Below are positions 45,494 through 56,055 of a stretch of DNA of 64,000 bases, one piece after another (within the stretch, counting starts at the first letter, position 1; the number at the start of each line of letters is the position of its first letter). Position numbers and translations under genes: made by a program. The stretch spans positions 34,249,504 to 34,313,503 of the forward strand of contig JARYHS010013630.1 of the NCBI GenBank assembly GCA_031002005.1, given 5' to 3'. The notes under the pieces are model-generated. The model was not told the DNA's origin and did not search any database. It worked only from the letters and a program-made list of their open reading frames with translations. The DNA comes from Vandiemenella viatica. Lineage: Eukaryota > Arthropoda > Insecta > Orthoptera > Morabidae.

Positions 45494-46367
45494 TGTCGCG
45501 AATGTGTCACGAATGCCGCGAAATAATCACAAAGGCAGCTAGGTCCAATAAAACTGTAATATAATGCAAGTATTAGATTTAGGAAACTCGACGCCAGAAC
45601 GCAAGTTGTGGATGAAGCAACTAATGAGAAAGTTATCAGGGACACAAACAAAGTCGTTAGGCAGACGGAAGCTGCCAGGAGAAATCCTCCGGAGTTATGA
45701 GGGAGGCTCAGACAGGGTAGCCGAACACATGCAAAGCAACGTGACCAAGATGGTAGGATGCGCCACAGAATGTTCTCGAAGGTCCAGAGGACACAACTAA
45801 TGACATCATTAGGAGTATAAATAGTGGTGGCTGAGCTAACAGAAGACAGAGTAGGACCGACCGCCAGAGTGTGGGGTCGGAGCTGACCAGTGCGGGGCAC
45901 GGCAGCTAGACTAGCAGGACTTCGACTCTCACCTTCAGGCTTCATGAGGAAGCAGAACTTAGGTTCTGGCATAGGCTCCAATGCCAGTATAGGACTTAGT
46001 CGACGGAACGACATGGTCGAATAGTACTTTGAAGCCACGCACCTCCCTGGGACTTAGGTTAGACAAATGTAGGAGTTGAACTTAGAATTCAGGACTCGCA
46101 CCTACCTTAGCCTTAGACTTTGACTCCTTAGACTTTGATTTCTTAGCAAGCTTTACCGACGGAACTTAGGTTTACAGATGTAAGTCGGTCTTCGTGAGCT
46201 GCAAACTTGTCTCTGATAATTCTTGTGTATGTTTATTTCTACCAGTTATTCCACTCCGAGTTCCCTAGTCTGAAGTGAATACCCATGTTGCAATATCAAG
46301 CTCTCATCTTCCGAACCGCTCGCGGAAGTAAAAGCCAACCAGGACGCAACATAGGGGCATAAAAATT
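45494..46367 (+). repeat. 5' LTR, copy 1
   Basis: It begins TGTCGCGAATGTGTC, identical to the start of the 3' LTR at 54406. The 3' edge is placed just before the primer-binding site; the terminal CA is not certain and could be at 46351 (gcaaca). It has a TATA box and long U5-like region. Confidence 0.85.
45801..45823 (+). promoter_or_regulatory. LTR promoter: CRE-like site and TATA box
   Basis: TATAAATA lies at 45816-45823, preceded by tgacatca (45801-45808), a CRE/AP-1-like octamer. The same pair is in the other LTRs (TATA at 54728 and 61422). The start of transcription would be about 25-30 nt downstream. Confidence 0.7.
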
Positions 46368-46390
46368 TGGTGTCAAGTGTGGGGTTTGGC
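46368..46390 (+). promoter_or_regulatory. primer-binding site (tRNA-Leu-like)
   Basis: TGGTGTCAAGTGTGGGGTTT resembles the complement of a tRNA-Leu 3' end (TGGTGTCA..GTGGGGTTTG). It sits just inside the 5' LTR, where the minus-strand primer is expected. Copy 2 differs here by a small indel (61975 on). Confidence 0.65.
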
Positions 46391-46935
46391 CAGAGATAGC
46401 CCAGTTAGATACTGCTTGACCAAAAGTTAGCCAGGGTTGGCCAAAGGTCAGTATAACGGCAGTATAAGGCCACAGACTTGAGGAATAGGTGTTCAGAAAT
46501 TTCTGGTAGAACTCAGCCCGAGGTCATAGCCAGACTGACGGCTTAGAGAACAAGGGAGGTGGCGCAGTAGGTAGGCCAAGAGAAGAAAGAAGAGGATCCA
46601 TTGGTCGAGTACGAGAGGGGCCACTCGACAGCGAGGGGAGCCGCAACGCATCCGTCAGCAGCATCCACAGAGGAGGCGAGCCAGGTCAGCGAGCCAGGTC
46701 TACAAGAGTCGTAGACAGCAGCCGTGACGCAGCCGAGGTCGACGAGGCGAGCCAAGGGATCAACAGGCGGCCGCAGGCAGCAGCGAGCAGCAAGCGAGCG
46801 ACGCACGACGCAGCCAACAGTCAGCAGCCAGCCGCCAACGGGTCACAGTAGCAGCCGGCAGAGGCAGCCAGGAGGGCGCCACACACCGTCCTCACGCAAT
46901 AGTTACTTTCAGCAGGTGAGAGCGCAAAAAGCAGC
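46391..46935 (+). other. long GC-rich leader, with a splice-donor candidate
   Basis: From about 46560 to 46880 the leader is GC-rich with many CAG/GCAG triplets and no motif-bearing frame. CAG|GTGAGA at 46913-46921 (donor GT at 46916) is an excellent splice donor, 20 nt before the gag ATG. No coding role is supported; a packaging or translation-control role is speculative. Confidence 0.55.
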
Positions 46936-47946
46936 ATGCCTAACGAAGCTGTGTCAGGTAGCCAGGATGCGCAGTCATCACCTAGGCACTATCTCAGTTT
47001 GAATGAAGTGATTAAATTAATTCCTCATTCCTTCGATGGTGATAAGTCGCAACTTAATGAGTTTTTGGATAATTGCGATAGTGCTTACGAGCTGATAGAG
47101 CCAGAACAGCGCGAAATATTGTTAAAATTTATCAAGGCTCGTATAGTCGGTACGGCCCGTAGTAAATTGCTCGTCCGAGATTTGACCACCACTTGGCCGG
47201 CAGTTCGCGCGATTTTAGTTGAAAACTATGGGTGTAAGAGAACGCTAGACTTCTATGCATGTGAAATGTTTGCCAGCAAGCAGGAATCATGGGAAAGTAT
47301 AGCACAATGGGGATCGCGCATTGATGCCCTCCAACACCAGTTCAGGGAGGCGATAAAAGATGTCATGGCAGAAACCGAGCTAGCGGGTAGTATAGCTCTT
47401 GTGCTAAAGTTAGAAGGGCGGTCTTCATCCAGGGGTTGTATGATGACCGAATAAAAACAATAGTAAGAGCTAGGGGAGAAACCATAACCCTATCAGAGGC
47501 AGTTGAAATTGCAGCTACCGAAGATAGCATCGGCGAAGGAGAAGCCGATATCGCGATATCCATTCAGGTTCCCGAGAGCAGAGAAAAACAGGGAAGTTAC
47601 TTGCTCTAACTGCGGAAATTCCGGTCATATAACGAAGAATTGTTATGCGCGAAGTCGCATAAGGGTAATTGAAAAGGAGGACGATTTGGATAAACAGGCG
47701 ATTAATACCCTACTCGCTAAAGTGAAGAAACTAGAGAGAGAAAACAGTGTTAGGATGGCGAGAATGCGGCGAGAAGCCAGAAGAAACACGGAAGAAACAG
47801 TGCAGCATACAACCTTCAGGAAAAAGGTGCCATACGTAAAGGAAATTACGTGTCTCAGGTGTAACAAAAAAGGGCACTATGCTCGAGAGTGCCGTGAAAA
47901 TACCTGGGTTGTGAGAAAAAGGGATAATAGACCGGTAAACTGTTAA
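46936..47946 (+). pseudogene. gag: gag, retrovirus copy 1
   Basis: Gag is the capsid/nucleocapsid precursor. The ATG at 46936 starts a capsid-like region (HYLSLNEVIKLIPHSFDG, then EQREILLKFIKARI). Two CX2CX4HX4C zinc knuckles follow at about 47602 (CSNCGNSGHITKNC) and 47851 (CLRCNKKGHYARECRE). The stop is at 47944-47946. The frame is lost near 47411 and regained near 47568, so about 50 codons are out of frame in this copy. The other copy keeps its frame there but breaks elsewhere. Confidence 0.85.
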
Positions 47947-47954
47947 GTGGCGTA

Positions 47955-48472
47955 ATGAGGCAGTCACATTGCGCCAGGCCCCAAAAAGTATATAAAGTAG
48001 ACTGCACAAATAAGAATGAATTTGTAGTGATGCAATGTGAGGGAGCTAAGCGTAATCAGGTGAAGTTCTTGGTGGACAGTGGGGCACAACTGAGTTTAAT
48101 AAAAAGGGACAGCATACCAAGGGCAGTGAAAAGTAATACTAAAGAAAAAGTTAAAATAAGGGTATTAGTAACAATGTTGTACAAACCAAAGCTTCTGTGG
48201 TAATAGAATTACAAGTTGCGAAGGATTTGACGCTAAAGCAGAAGTTTCATATAATTGATGCAAACATAGATTTGCCATTTGAGGGCCTGTTGGGAAGGGA
48301 CTTCCTAGTAAGAAACAAGGCCGTGATAGATTATGGGAACAAGACTATTGAAATTCGCGGGAGGCGAATTAGGTTGCAAACAGCGCAAGAAGGGCCATAT
48401 CTAACGCAACGGGAATGCGTTGTAGTAAAGCTTGTGGCCGTTGGATTGCCTCACCAACCCACAAGAGTGTAG
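47955..48472 (+). pseudogene. retroviral aspartic protease, copy 1
   Basis: The frame differs from gag by -1. FLVDSGAQLSLIK holds the catalytic D-S-G-A near codon 41, and GLLGRDFL, the partner motif of the domain, is in a second frame (48197-48472). A frame change near 48175 separates them. No clear slippery heptamer is seen at the gag end, so how gag and pol are joined is open. Confidence 0.82.
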
Positions 48473-48499
48473 GTGTTGCAAGGATTGCGACACCTAATA

Positions 48500-48955
48500 G
48501 TGTTTGTCCGTCCACTAATGGAACTGTGCGACGTGACAGTAGGAAGGTCGTAGGGATTACGACATCAGGTGAAATTTGTCCGTCCACTAATGGAGCTGTG
48601 CGACGTGACAAGAAAGGCGTCGTGAAGATACGACACGAAAAGAAATTTGTCCACCCGCTAACGGACCTGTGGGTCGAGACGGAATTTTCCCGAGGGCACT
48701 GGGTGTTACCTCGAAGACGGTAGGCCCCGTGAAAAGGCGAGATTGTCCTCTCACTAACGGAATTGTGAGATGCGACGGAAGATTTCCGAGGGCAGTAGGA
48801 GCTGCCATCGGGAACGGTAGGTTCTATGAACGGGCGTGGTAATGTTTGTCGGTCCACTAACGGAATTGTGCGACGCGACGAACGGTTTTCGAGGGCAGTA
48901 GGTGCTGACTCGAAGATGGTAGGCCCTGTGAAGGGGCGCAATAATGTAACGAAGA
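48500..48955 (+). repeat. five imperfect tandem repeats between protease and RT
   Basis: The block 'gtccgtccactaa(t/c)gga..tgtg' recurs at 48506, 48578, 48649, 48745 and 48848 (spacings 72, 71, 96 and 103), each followed by 'cgac(g/t)(t/c)gac' and often 'cgagggcagtaggtgct' and 'ggtaggcc(c)'. The frame 48415-48723 would read CPSTNGTVRRD and CPSTNGAVRRD. No domain matches it. It replaces the short linker usual in gypsy pol. Confidence 0.85.
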
Positions 48956-49159
48956 CGGTAGAGTCCGATTCGTTAGCAGTAGAAACTGCGTGGCACTAAG
49001 AAGGCGAGGAAACGCGCTTATGCAGAGAGTGGTTTAAAGCCTACGAAACCGAAGGCGACTAGGTTCGCGAAGGAAGAAACTAAGTGTAGAGTGGAAGCCG
49101 GGAAGGCTCGAAGCTCTGAGATAATAATAGGCCCGCGCGAGAAGAGAAGATCGTGAAAG

Positions 49160-50983
49160 GTGCGAATTGCTCTGAGGGATGTATCTGAGGCGATCATCCC
49201 GAAACAGGAGTTGCAACCAGGTTTATATATGCCCGAAGCTTTAGTGTCCGTAAGAAACGGAATGTGCATAACGAGTATGTTAAATACCACGGAAAAAGAA
49301 GTTAAGTTAAAGAATCCCCTAATAACAGCAGAAAAACTGCCCGAGTCCAAGGAAATATGCGTAAGGCATATTAGGAAGGAGCGATCAGAGAATAAATCGC
49401 GACTAACCAAGTTAAAGGAAAACCTCCGAGTAGACCATTTAAATAAGGAAGAGCAAGAGGCTCTATTAGAACTATGCGCAGCATATAATGATGTCTTTCA
49501 TTTGCCGGGAGATACATTAGGTTACACAGAGGCTATTAAACATGAAATTAAGCTCCTCCCTGAGGCAGAGGGAAAGATAGTTCGTCTGAGATCGTACAGA
49601 ATACCGGAAGCTCAAAAAGAAATCCTGCAAGGCGAAATAGAAAAATTGCTACAAGATGACATAGTGATACCTAGTGATAGTGCATGGAATTCACCGGTAC
49701 TAATAATTCCAAAGAAAATGGATGCAAGTGGGAAGCAGAAATGGCGCGTAGTGATAGACTACAGGAAGTTAAATGATCTGACAGTAAATAACGTGTTCCC
49801 ATTACCAGGATTGATGAAATACTAGATGGGCTCGGTAAAGCAAAATATTTCTCAACGTTAGATTTAGCGAAAGGGTACTATCAGGTACTGATAGATGAAC
49901 AGGACCAGGAGAAAACGGCTTTCAGCACCCCTATGGACACTATGAATTTAAAAGAATGCCTATGGGATTAAAAACGGCACCAAATACCTTCCAAAAACTA
50001 ATGAATTCCGTACTGGTAGGATTACAGGGTGAGAAAGTGTTCATCTACTTAGATGACGTAATTGTCTTCGGATCATCATTGGGAGAGCACAATGCAAGGT
50101 TAGAAGATGTTTTCGAAAGACTACGGAAGTATAACCTCAAATTGCAAGTGGACAAATGTGAGTTTTTGCGCAAGGAAGTTACATTTTTGGACACGTACTC
50201 ACCGAGGAGGGATTGAAGCCCGATCCGAAAAAGGTAGAAGCCGTACAACAGTACCCACAACCAAGCAATACAACACAATTAAAGGCGTTCTTAGGTCTGA
50301 GTGGATACTATAGAAGATTTATAAGCAATTATAGTAAAATTGCCAAGCCCTTGTATGAACTGTTACAAAAGGGAGTTACATATACATGGGGAGAAAAACA
50401 GGAAGAGGCATTTCAGCAATTGAAGGAAAAATTGGTGAGCCCTCCCATATTACAGTATCCTGACTTCAAGAAAAATTTTATAGTTACTACGGACGCAAGT
50501 CAAGATGCGATTGGAGCGGTGTTAAGCCAAGGGAAAATCGGCAAGGATTTGCCTGTAGCCTACGCGTCCAGGACTTTGAATAAGGCAGAAAGGAATTATA
50601 GTACAATAGAGAGGGAAATGTTAGCTATTTGTTGGGCGATTAAGCAATTTCGACCTTATTTGTTTGGAAGGAAATTTACAGTATGTACGGACCATAAACC
50701 GTTGACGTGGATTAATAGTATTTCAGATCCGTCATCGAGATTAATGAAGTTCCGTCTTAAACTAGAAGAATACGATTACGAAATCGTTTATAAGAGCGGA
50801 AAAAGGAATCAAGCTGCGGACGCTCTTTCAAGAATTCGGAATATTAGAGAAACTGGTAGCGAGATAGCCGGTAAGGAGGAAGAAGAAAAGAGTACTGAAA
50901 CAGCTGTTAATGAGAATACAACAAAAGAAACAGTACCACCAAGTGCAATAATGGGGAAAATCTTACTCAGGAAGAAAAAATGA
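49160..50983 (+). pseudogene. pol: reverse transcriptase and RNase H, copy 1
   Basis: RT copies the genomic RNA and RNase H removes it. The RT region has NDVFHLPGDTLGYT, HEIKLLP, SDSAWNSPVLIIPKK, VVIDYRKLNDLTV, TLDLAKGYYQV, and the catalytic YLDDVIVFG at 50046. RNase H follows (VTTDASQDAIGAVLS, AYASRTLNKAERNYSTIERE, DHKPLTWI, NQAADALSRI). Frames change near 49808, 49935 and 50195, so there are three ORFs plus a bridging stretch. The order is that of Ty3/gypsy. Confidence 0.9.
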
Positions 50984-52019
50984 AGATATTGCGGCAGTAC
51001 CATGAATCACCAATAGGCTGTCATCAAGGCATAGGTAGGACCTATGAGCGAATAAAGAAATATTGTAGTTGGGAAGGTATGAAAGCCGACATTGAGCAGT
51101 ACATTCGCCATTGCGAAAGCTGCCAGAAAAATAAGATCACCCAAAACAAAACAAAGATGCCGATGGAGATTACGAAGACCCCAGAACATGTTTTTGAGAG
51201 ATGTGACATTGATATTGTAGGCCCGTTGCAACGATCGGAAAAGGAAATAAATATATACTCACCTTTCAGGATGCTCTAACGAAGTTTTTAGTGGCGGAAC
51301 CAATAGAGCAACAAGATGCGGATACAGTAGCAAGAGTACTGGTAGAGCGAGTAATCCTACGGTTTGGAATACCGTCGATTTTGTTAAGCGACATGGGGAG
51401 TAACTTTATGAGTGACGTCATGAGGCGAACATGTAGATTATTGCGGATAGAAAAAATCCACACAACAAGTTACCACCCGCAGGCTAACGGTGCATTAGAA
51501 AGAACGCACCGCACCTTGACAGAAATGTTACGACATTATGTAAACAGAGGTCAAACAGACTGGGATACCTGGATCCCATATGCGGTGTTTGTCTTCAACA
51601 CAACACCACACAGTACTACAGGGTATACGCCACACGAGTTGTTTTTCGGAAGAATCTGTAACGTACCAGGGGCACTGCAAAAGAAACCGGATGATGTGAT
51701 ATATAACTATGATGATTATGTAATAGAATTAAGGGAAAGGTTGAGAGCCATGCACCAATGTGCACGAGAAGCAACGGCGCAAGCAAAAGAGAAAAGCAAA
51801 GAGAATTATGATAAAACACAAAACCCAGTAGTATTCAAACCGGGAGATAAAGTCCTGTTATTTGACGAAAGTGTGAGAAGGGGTCGCTCAAAGAAATTAG
51901 ACAGCCAGTGGAGAGGTCCGTATACGGTAATTGAAACCAAGGGACCGAATGTTGTAATACAATTAAAGAAAAATAAATTTACAAAGGTGCATGCCAATAG
52001 ATTAAAAGAATTCTTTTGA
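50980..52019 (+). pseudogene. integrase, copy 1
   Basis: Integrase inserts the cDNA. The HHCC finger is H8, H15 and CESC (YHESPIGCHQG..HCESCQ). The catalytic triad is DIDIVGP, SDMGSNFM and NGALERTHRTL. The C-terminal tail has FKPGDKVLLFD, WRGPYTVIE and KVHANRLKEFF. One frame change near 51275 separates the finger from the core. It ends at TGA 52017-52019, 13 nt before the env ATG. Confidence 0.9.
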
Positions 52020-52021
52020 AA

Positions 52022-52032
52022 TTACAGGGACA
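52022..52032 (+). promoter_or_regulatory. candidate env splice acceptor
   Basis: TTACAG ends at 52027, 5 nt before the env ATG (52033). With the donor at 46916 it would make a spliced env mRNA, as in gypsy of flies. The pyrimidine tract is weak. Confidence 0.5.
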
Positions 52033-54101
52033 ATGGCAGCAACCTGGAGAGTAATTATGGCCATGATGATGGTAGGCGCTACATCGACGATGCAACAACA
52101 AGATCTGCAATTAACAAAATTCCAGTCATCACCTGGACTATATTATGATCATAAAGGAACCGTAAATCTGTATACAGTTACATGGAAGATAGTAAGTTAT
52201 TTTAACATAGAAGATTTAAGGAATAAATTCGAAGCAACTCGAGACGCGGCATTGAAAGCAGTAGATTATTGTCAACAAAGGCTTAAGCAAATAAATACAA
52301 GTGTAGCGGGATGTACAAACATGAAGCAGCAGTAGACTATCATGTAAGTAAAATAGAAGTTTCTCAAGGCCTAATTGGACAGCTAGCAAGACATGAACTG
52401 ACCAGAACAAGGAGAGGAGTACTAAATTTTGTGGGTGAACTCAGTAAGGTCTTGTTTGGAACGCTAGATGAAGATGACGCCACTTACTTTAAATCGAAGA
52501 TTAATTCGTTAGAACAGGAACAGAAACAATTATTAAAATTATCAAAAGAGCAAGTTACTATTGTAAGGGCAACATTAGTTAGTTTCAACCACACGGTTGA
52601 TTCGATAGAGAGAAATGAGAGATTAATTACGGCAGGAATATTGAAATTAAATGAGCACGTATTTAATTACGAAGCTAGTACAGACAAAAGGATACTTCAA
52701 CTTGGTATATCCATAACGTTGAATGAGCAGTTGATACAATTAATAACGATATTCAATGAAGTGGAGCGAGAGTATGATCTACTCGTAACCGCGATAGTAA
52801 ATGCGCAAAAAGGTATTCTGGCACCGCATTTGATCAACCCTGTACAAGTGGTTAGATACCTACAGTTAATTAAAGAAGAAATAAAGGATAAGCAATTCCC
52901 TATAGAACTGACCGAAGCCAAGGGGTATCAATTAATGCGAGCAATTGACTTGGATGTTTTCATTTCAGGCAATATACTGAGTTATGTTTTAAATATTCCG
53001 CTTGTGGACAGCGAAAGGTATAACATGTATAAGTTATGGCCTCTACCAGTCGAAGTAAGTCAAAATAAGCGACTATTCACTTACATATCACCAGAAAAGA
53101 GGTTTCTATTAATGGATGATGCAAAGAGGAAGTATATTAAGTTAGATGATGATCAATTAATATGTAAAAAGATAGAACCTACTCATAATATTTGTAAGCA
53201 AACTTTTGTCCTGTTATCAACTTACGACCATGAGGTATGCGAAGCTAGAATGCTTCAACCTGTAGTAAAGATTCCAGACGATTGCATACAAAAATATATC
53301 ACGCTAAATGAAAGTGTGTGGACACAAATTAGAGGAAATGAGTGGCTTTTTGTAGCACCCAAAGAAGAAGGGCTTACGGTGTTGTGTAATGGCCATAAGC
53401 CAGCAGATGTAATTATTAAGGGAACAGGAAAACTTAAATTTTTAAGTAAATGTAAAGGTTACGGAGCACAAATAATAATCCAATCCGAACATACCATTAG
53501 ATCAAAAGTACCGATCAATGATATTGTTCCGAGCTTAAGCCTAGATATAGATTGCTGCATGGTAAATAATGAAAAGAAAAACATATCAGAAATACCTCTA
53601 TACTTGCCAGTCGAACCAGTAGTTCGCCAGCTAGATGATTTAACAGCGGCAGGGCATAAATTGGATGAATTAGAAGAGGAAATCGCATACCAACAAAGAA
53701 CAGTGTTTGATTCACTTTCATTAGACAATATACCCATTTGGGGTTATGCTGGAACTGGGATTGTAATAATGATAATAATTTGCTGTATATGTCGATATTG
53801 TAAATGTTGCAGAGATTGCTTCAGATTCTTTTGTAAGGCTATGGGTGATGACTGTTGCACAAAGATTTGTGTGAGAAATAAGATTGTAAATCAATATCCT
53901 GACACAGGGGTAGTTAGGTACCATCCAGCTGAAATTAACAGTGAAGAAAGTGAGCGAATCACGTTTGAACCTGTAAGAAGTAGATATACAATAGAGCCGA
54001 GTGATACAGTGCTAAGTGAGCGTGTGCGACGACCAGAAAGATACGTAGCATACGAACCCAGGAAACCACTAACGTTTTGGTCAAAGACAGACAAACGTTA
54101 G
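52033..54101 (+). pseudogene. env: envelope glycoprotein (baculovirus F-like), copy 1
   Basis: The envelope protein would mediate membrane fusion. The start (MAATWRVIMAMMMVGATS) is a signal peptide. After about 95 codons a frame change near 52315 leads into the main 596-codon frame. There, RTRRG (52404 on) is a furin-type cleavage site followed by VLNFVGELSKVLFGTLDEDD, the fusion-peptide-like block of errantivirus and baculovirus F proteins. A coiled region follows (EQEQKQLLKLSKEQ), then a cysteine-bearing ectodomain. GIVIMIIICCICRYCKCC (about 53757-53812) is the transmembrane segment with a Cys-rich cytoplasmic start, then a 90-residue tail. The gene is complete apart from the frame change. 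Confidence 0.87.
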
Positions 54102-54405
54102 GGAAATAAAGAAATAATAGTTGCATTATATTGTCTTTATAAATAAGATGTTCTGTAAAGGTGACAGAAATATTGTGGTAAAAATAATGAAATGATATAT
54201 TTTTTTGTTTCACAAGAAGTTGTTATGAAAGATGTTTCTATTGCAGGTACAGGTTCTGAAGAAAACGAAGATAAAAGAAAATTTGTTAAAATGTATAAAA
54301 TGTATGAACTAAGAGTTAAATAAAAAGGCAGCTCACACAGCCGACATAGGCATAGAAAATTTTGCACTCTCAAGAGAGATTGCAAAATTTTCCCCTAGGG
54401 GGGGG
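54102..54405 (+). other. 3' non-coding region and polypurine tract
   Basis: AT-rich untranslated DNA ending in agggggggg (54397-54405), the polypurine tract that primes plus-strand synthesis, directly before the 3' LTR. Confidence 0.75.
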
Positions 54406-55055
54406 TGTCGCGAATGTGTCACGAATGCCGCGAAATAATCGCAAAGGCAGCTAGGTCCAATAAAACTGTAATATAATGCAAGTATTAGATTTAGGAAACT
54501 CGACGCCAGAACGCAAGTTGTGGATGAAGCAACTAATGAGAAAGTTATCAGGGACACAAACAAAGTCGTTAGGCAGACGGAAGCTGCCAGGAGAAATCCT
54601 CCGGAGTTATGAGGGAGGCTCAGACAGGGTAGCCGAACACATGCAAAGCAACGTGACCAAGATGGTAGGATGCGCCACAGAATGTTCTCGAAGGTCCAGA
54701 GGACACAACTAATGACATCATTAGGAGTATAAATAGTGGTGGCTGAGCTAACAGAAGACAGAGTAGGACCGACCGCCAGAGTGTGGGGTCGGAGCTGACC
54801 AGTGCGGGGCACGGCAGCTAGACTAGCAGGACTTCGACTCTCACTTCAGGCTTCATGAGGAAGCAGAACTTAGGTTCTGGCATAGGCTCCAATGCCAGTA
54901 TAGGACTTAGTCGACGGAACGACATGGTCGAATAGTACTTTGAAGCCACGCACCTCCCTGGGACTTAGGTTAAACAAATGTAGGAGTTGAACTTAGAATT
55001 CAGAACTCGCACCTACCTTAGCCTTAGACTTTGACTCCTTAGACTTTGATTTCTT
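54406..55055 (+). repeat. 3' LTR, copy 1 (cut by the gap)
   Basis: Starts TGTCGCGAATGTGTC and matches 45494-46143 with three A/G differences and one 1-nt indel. The last ~220 nt fall in the gap. Confidence 0.95.
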
Positions 55056-56055
55056 NNNNNNNNNNNNNNNNNNNNNNNNNNNNNNNNNNNNNNNNNNNNN
55101 NNNNNNNNNNNNNNNNNNNNNNNNNNNNNNNNNNNNNNNNNNNNNNNNNNNNNNNNNNNNNNNNNNNNNNNNNNNNNNNNNNNNNNNNNNNNNNNNNNNN
55201 NNNNNNNNNNNNNNNNNNNNNNNNNNNNNNNNNNNNNNNNNNNNNNNNNNNNNNNNNNNNNNNNNNNNNNNNNNNNNNNNNNNNNNNNNNNNNNNNNNNN
55301 NNNNNNNNNNNNNNNNNNNNNNNNNNNNNNNNNNNNNNNNNNNNNNNNNNNNNNNNNNNNNNNNNNNNNNNNNNNNNNNNNNNNNNNNNNNNNNNNNNNN
55401 NNNNNNNNNNNNNNNNNNNNNNNNNNNNNNNNNNNNNNNNNNNNNNNNNNNNNNNNNNNNNNNNNNNNNNNNNNNNNNNNNNNNNNNNNNNNNNNNNNNN
55501 NNNNNNNNNNNNNNNNNNNNNNNNNNNNNNNNNNNNNNNNNNNNNNNNNNNNNNNNNNNNNNNNNNNNNNNNNNNNNNNNNNNNNNNNNNNNNNNNNNNN
55601 NNNNNNNNNNNNNNNNNNNNNNNNNNNNNNNNNNNNNNNNNNNNNNNNNNNNNNNNNNNNNNNNNNNNNNNNNNNNNNNNNNNNNNNNNNNNNNNNNNNN
55701 NNNNNNNNNNNNNNNNNNNNNNNNNNNNNNNNNNNNNNNNNNNNNNNNNNNNNNNNNNNNNNNNNNNNNNNNNNNNNNNNNNNNNNNNNNNNNNNNNNNN
55801 NNNNNNNNNNNNNNNNNNNNNNNNNNNNNNNNNNNNNNNNNNNNNNNNNNNNNNNNNNNNNNNNNNNNNNNNNNNNNNNNNNNNNNNNNNNNNNNNNNNN
55901 NNNNNNNNNNNNNNNNNNNNNNNNNNNNNNNNNNNNNNNNNNNNNNNNNNNNNNNNNNNNNNNNNNNNNNNNNNNNNNNNNNNNNNNNNNNNNNNNNNNN
56001 NNNNNNNNNNNNNNNNNNNNNNNNNNNNNNNNNNNNNNNNNNNNNNNNNNNNNNN
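55056..56055. other. assembly gap, exactly 1000 N
   Basis: The exact round size suggests a gap of unknown length inserted by scaffolding. Confidence 0.99.

Larger units (their letters stand above)
45494..55055 (+). mobile_element. errantivirus-like endogenous retrovirus, copy 1
   Basis: The element has a 5' LTR, a leader, gag, protease, RT/RNase H, integrase, env and a 3' LTR that runs into the gap at 55056. Pol order and the integrase type are Ty3/gypsy. The env gene of baculovirus-F type makes it an errantivirus-like insect retrovirus. LTRs differ by three substitutions and one 1-nt indel over the visible 650 bp, so the insertion is recent. Frame breaks occur in gag, protease, RT and near the start of env. 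The target duplication cannot be checked because the 3' end is in the gap. Confidence 0.9.

Noticed and set aside
45466..46038. 190-codon open frame antisense to the 5' LTR, partly kept in the other LTRs
   Set aside because: It has no domain, is shortened in the third LTR by a single indel, and the openness follows from the biased composition of the LTR. The other LTRs are near-identical copies, so conservation says nothing.
46724..47002. Arg/Gln/Ser-rich frame in the retroviral leader as an extra gene
   Set aside because: Its composition follows from the GC- and CAG-rich DNA, it overlaps the gag start in another frame and shows no domain.
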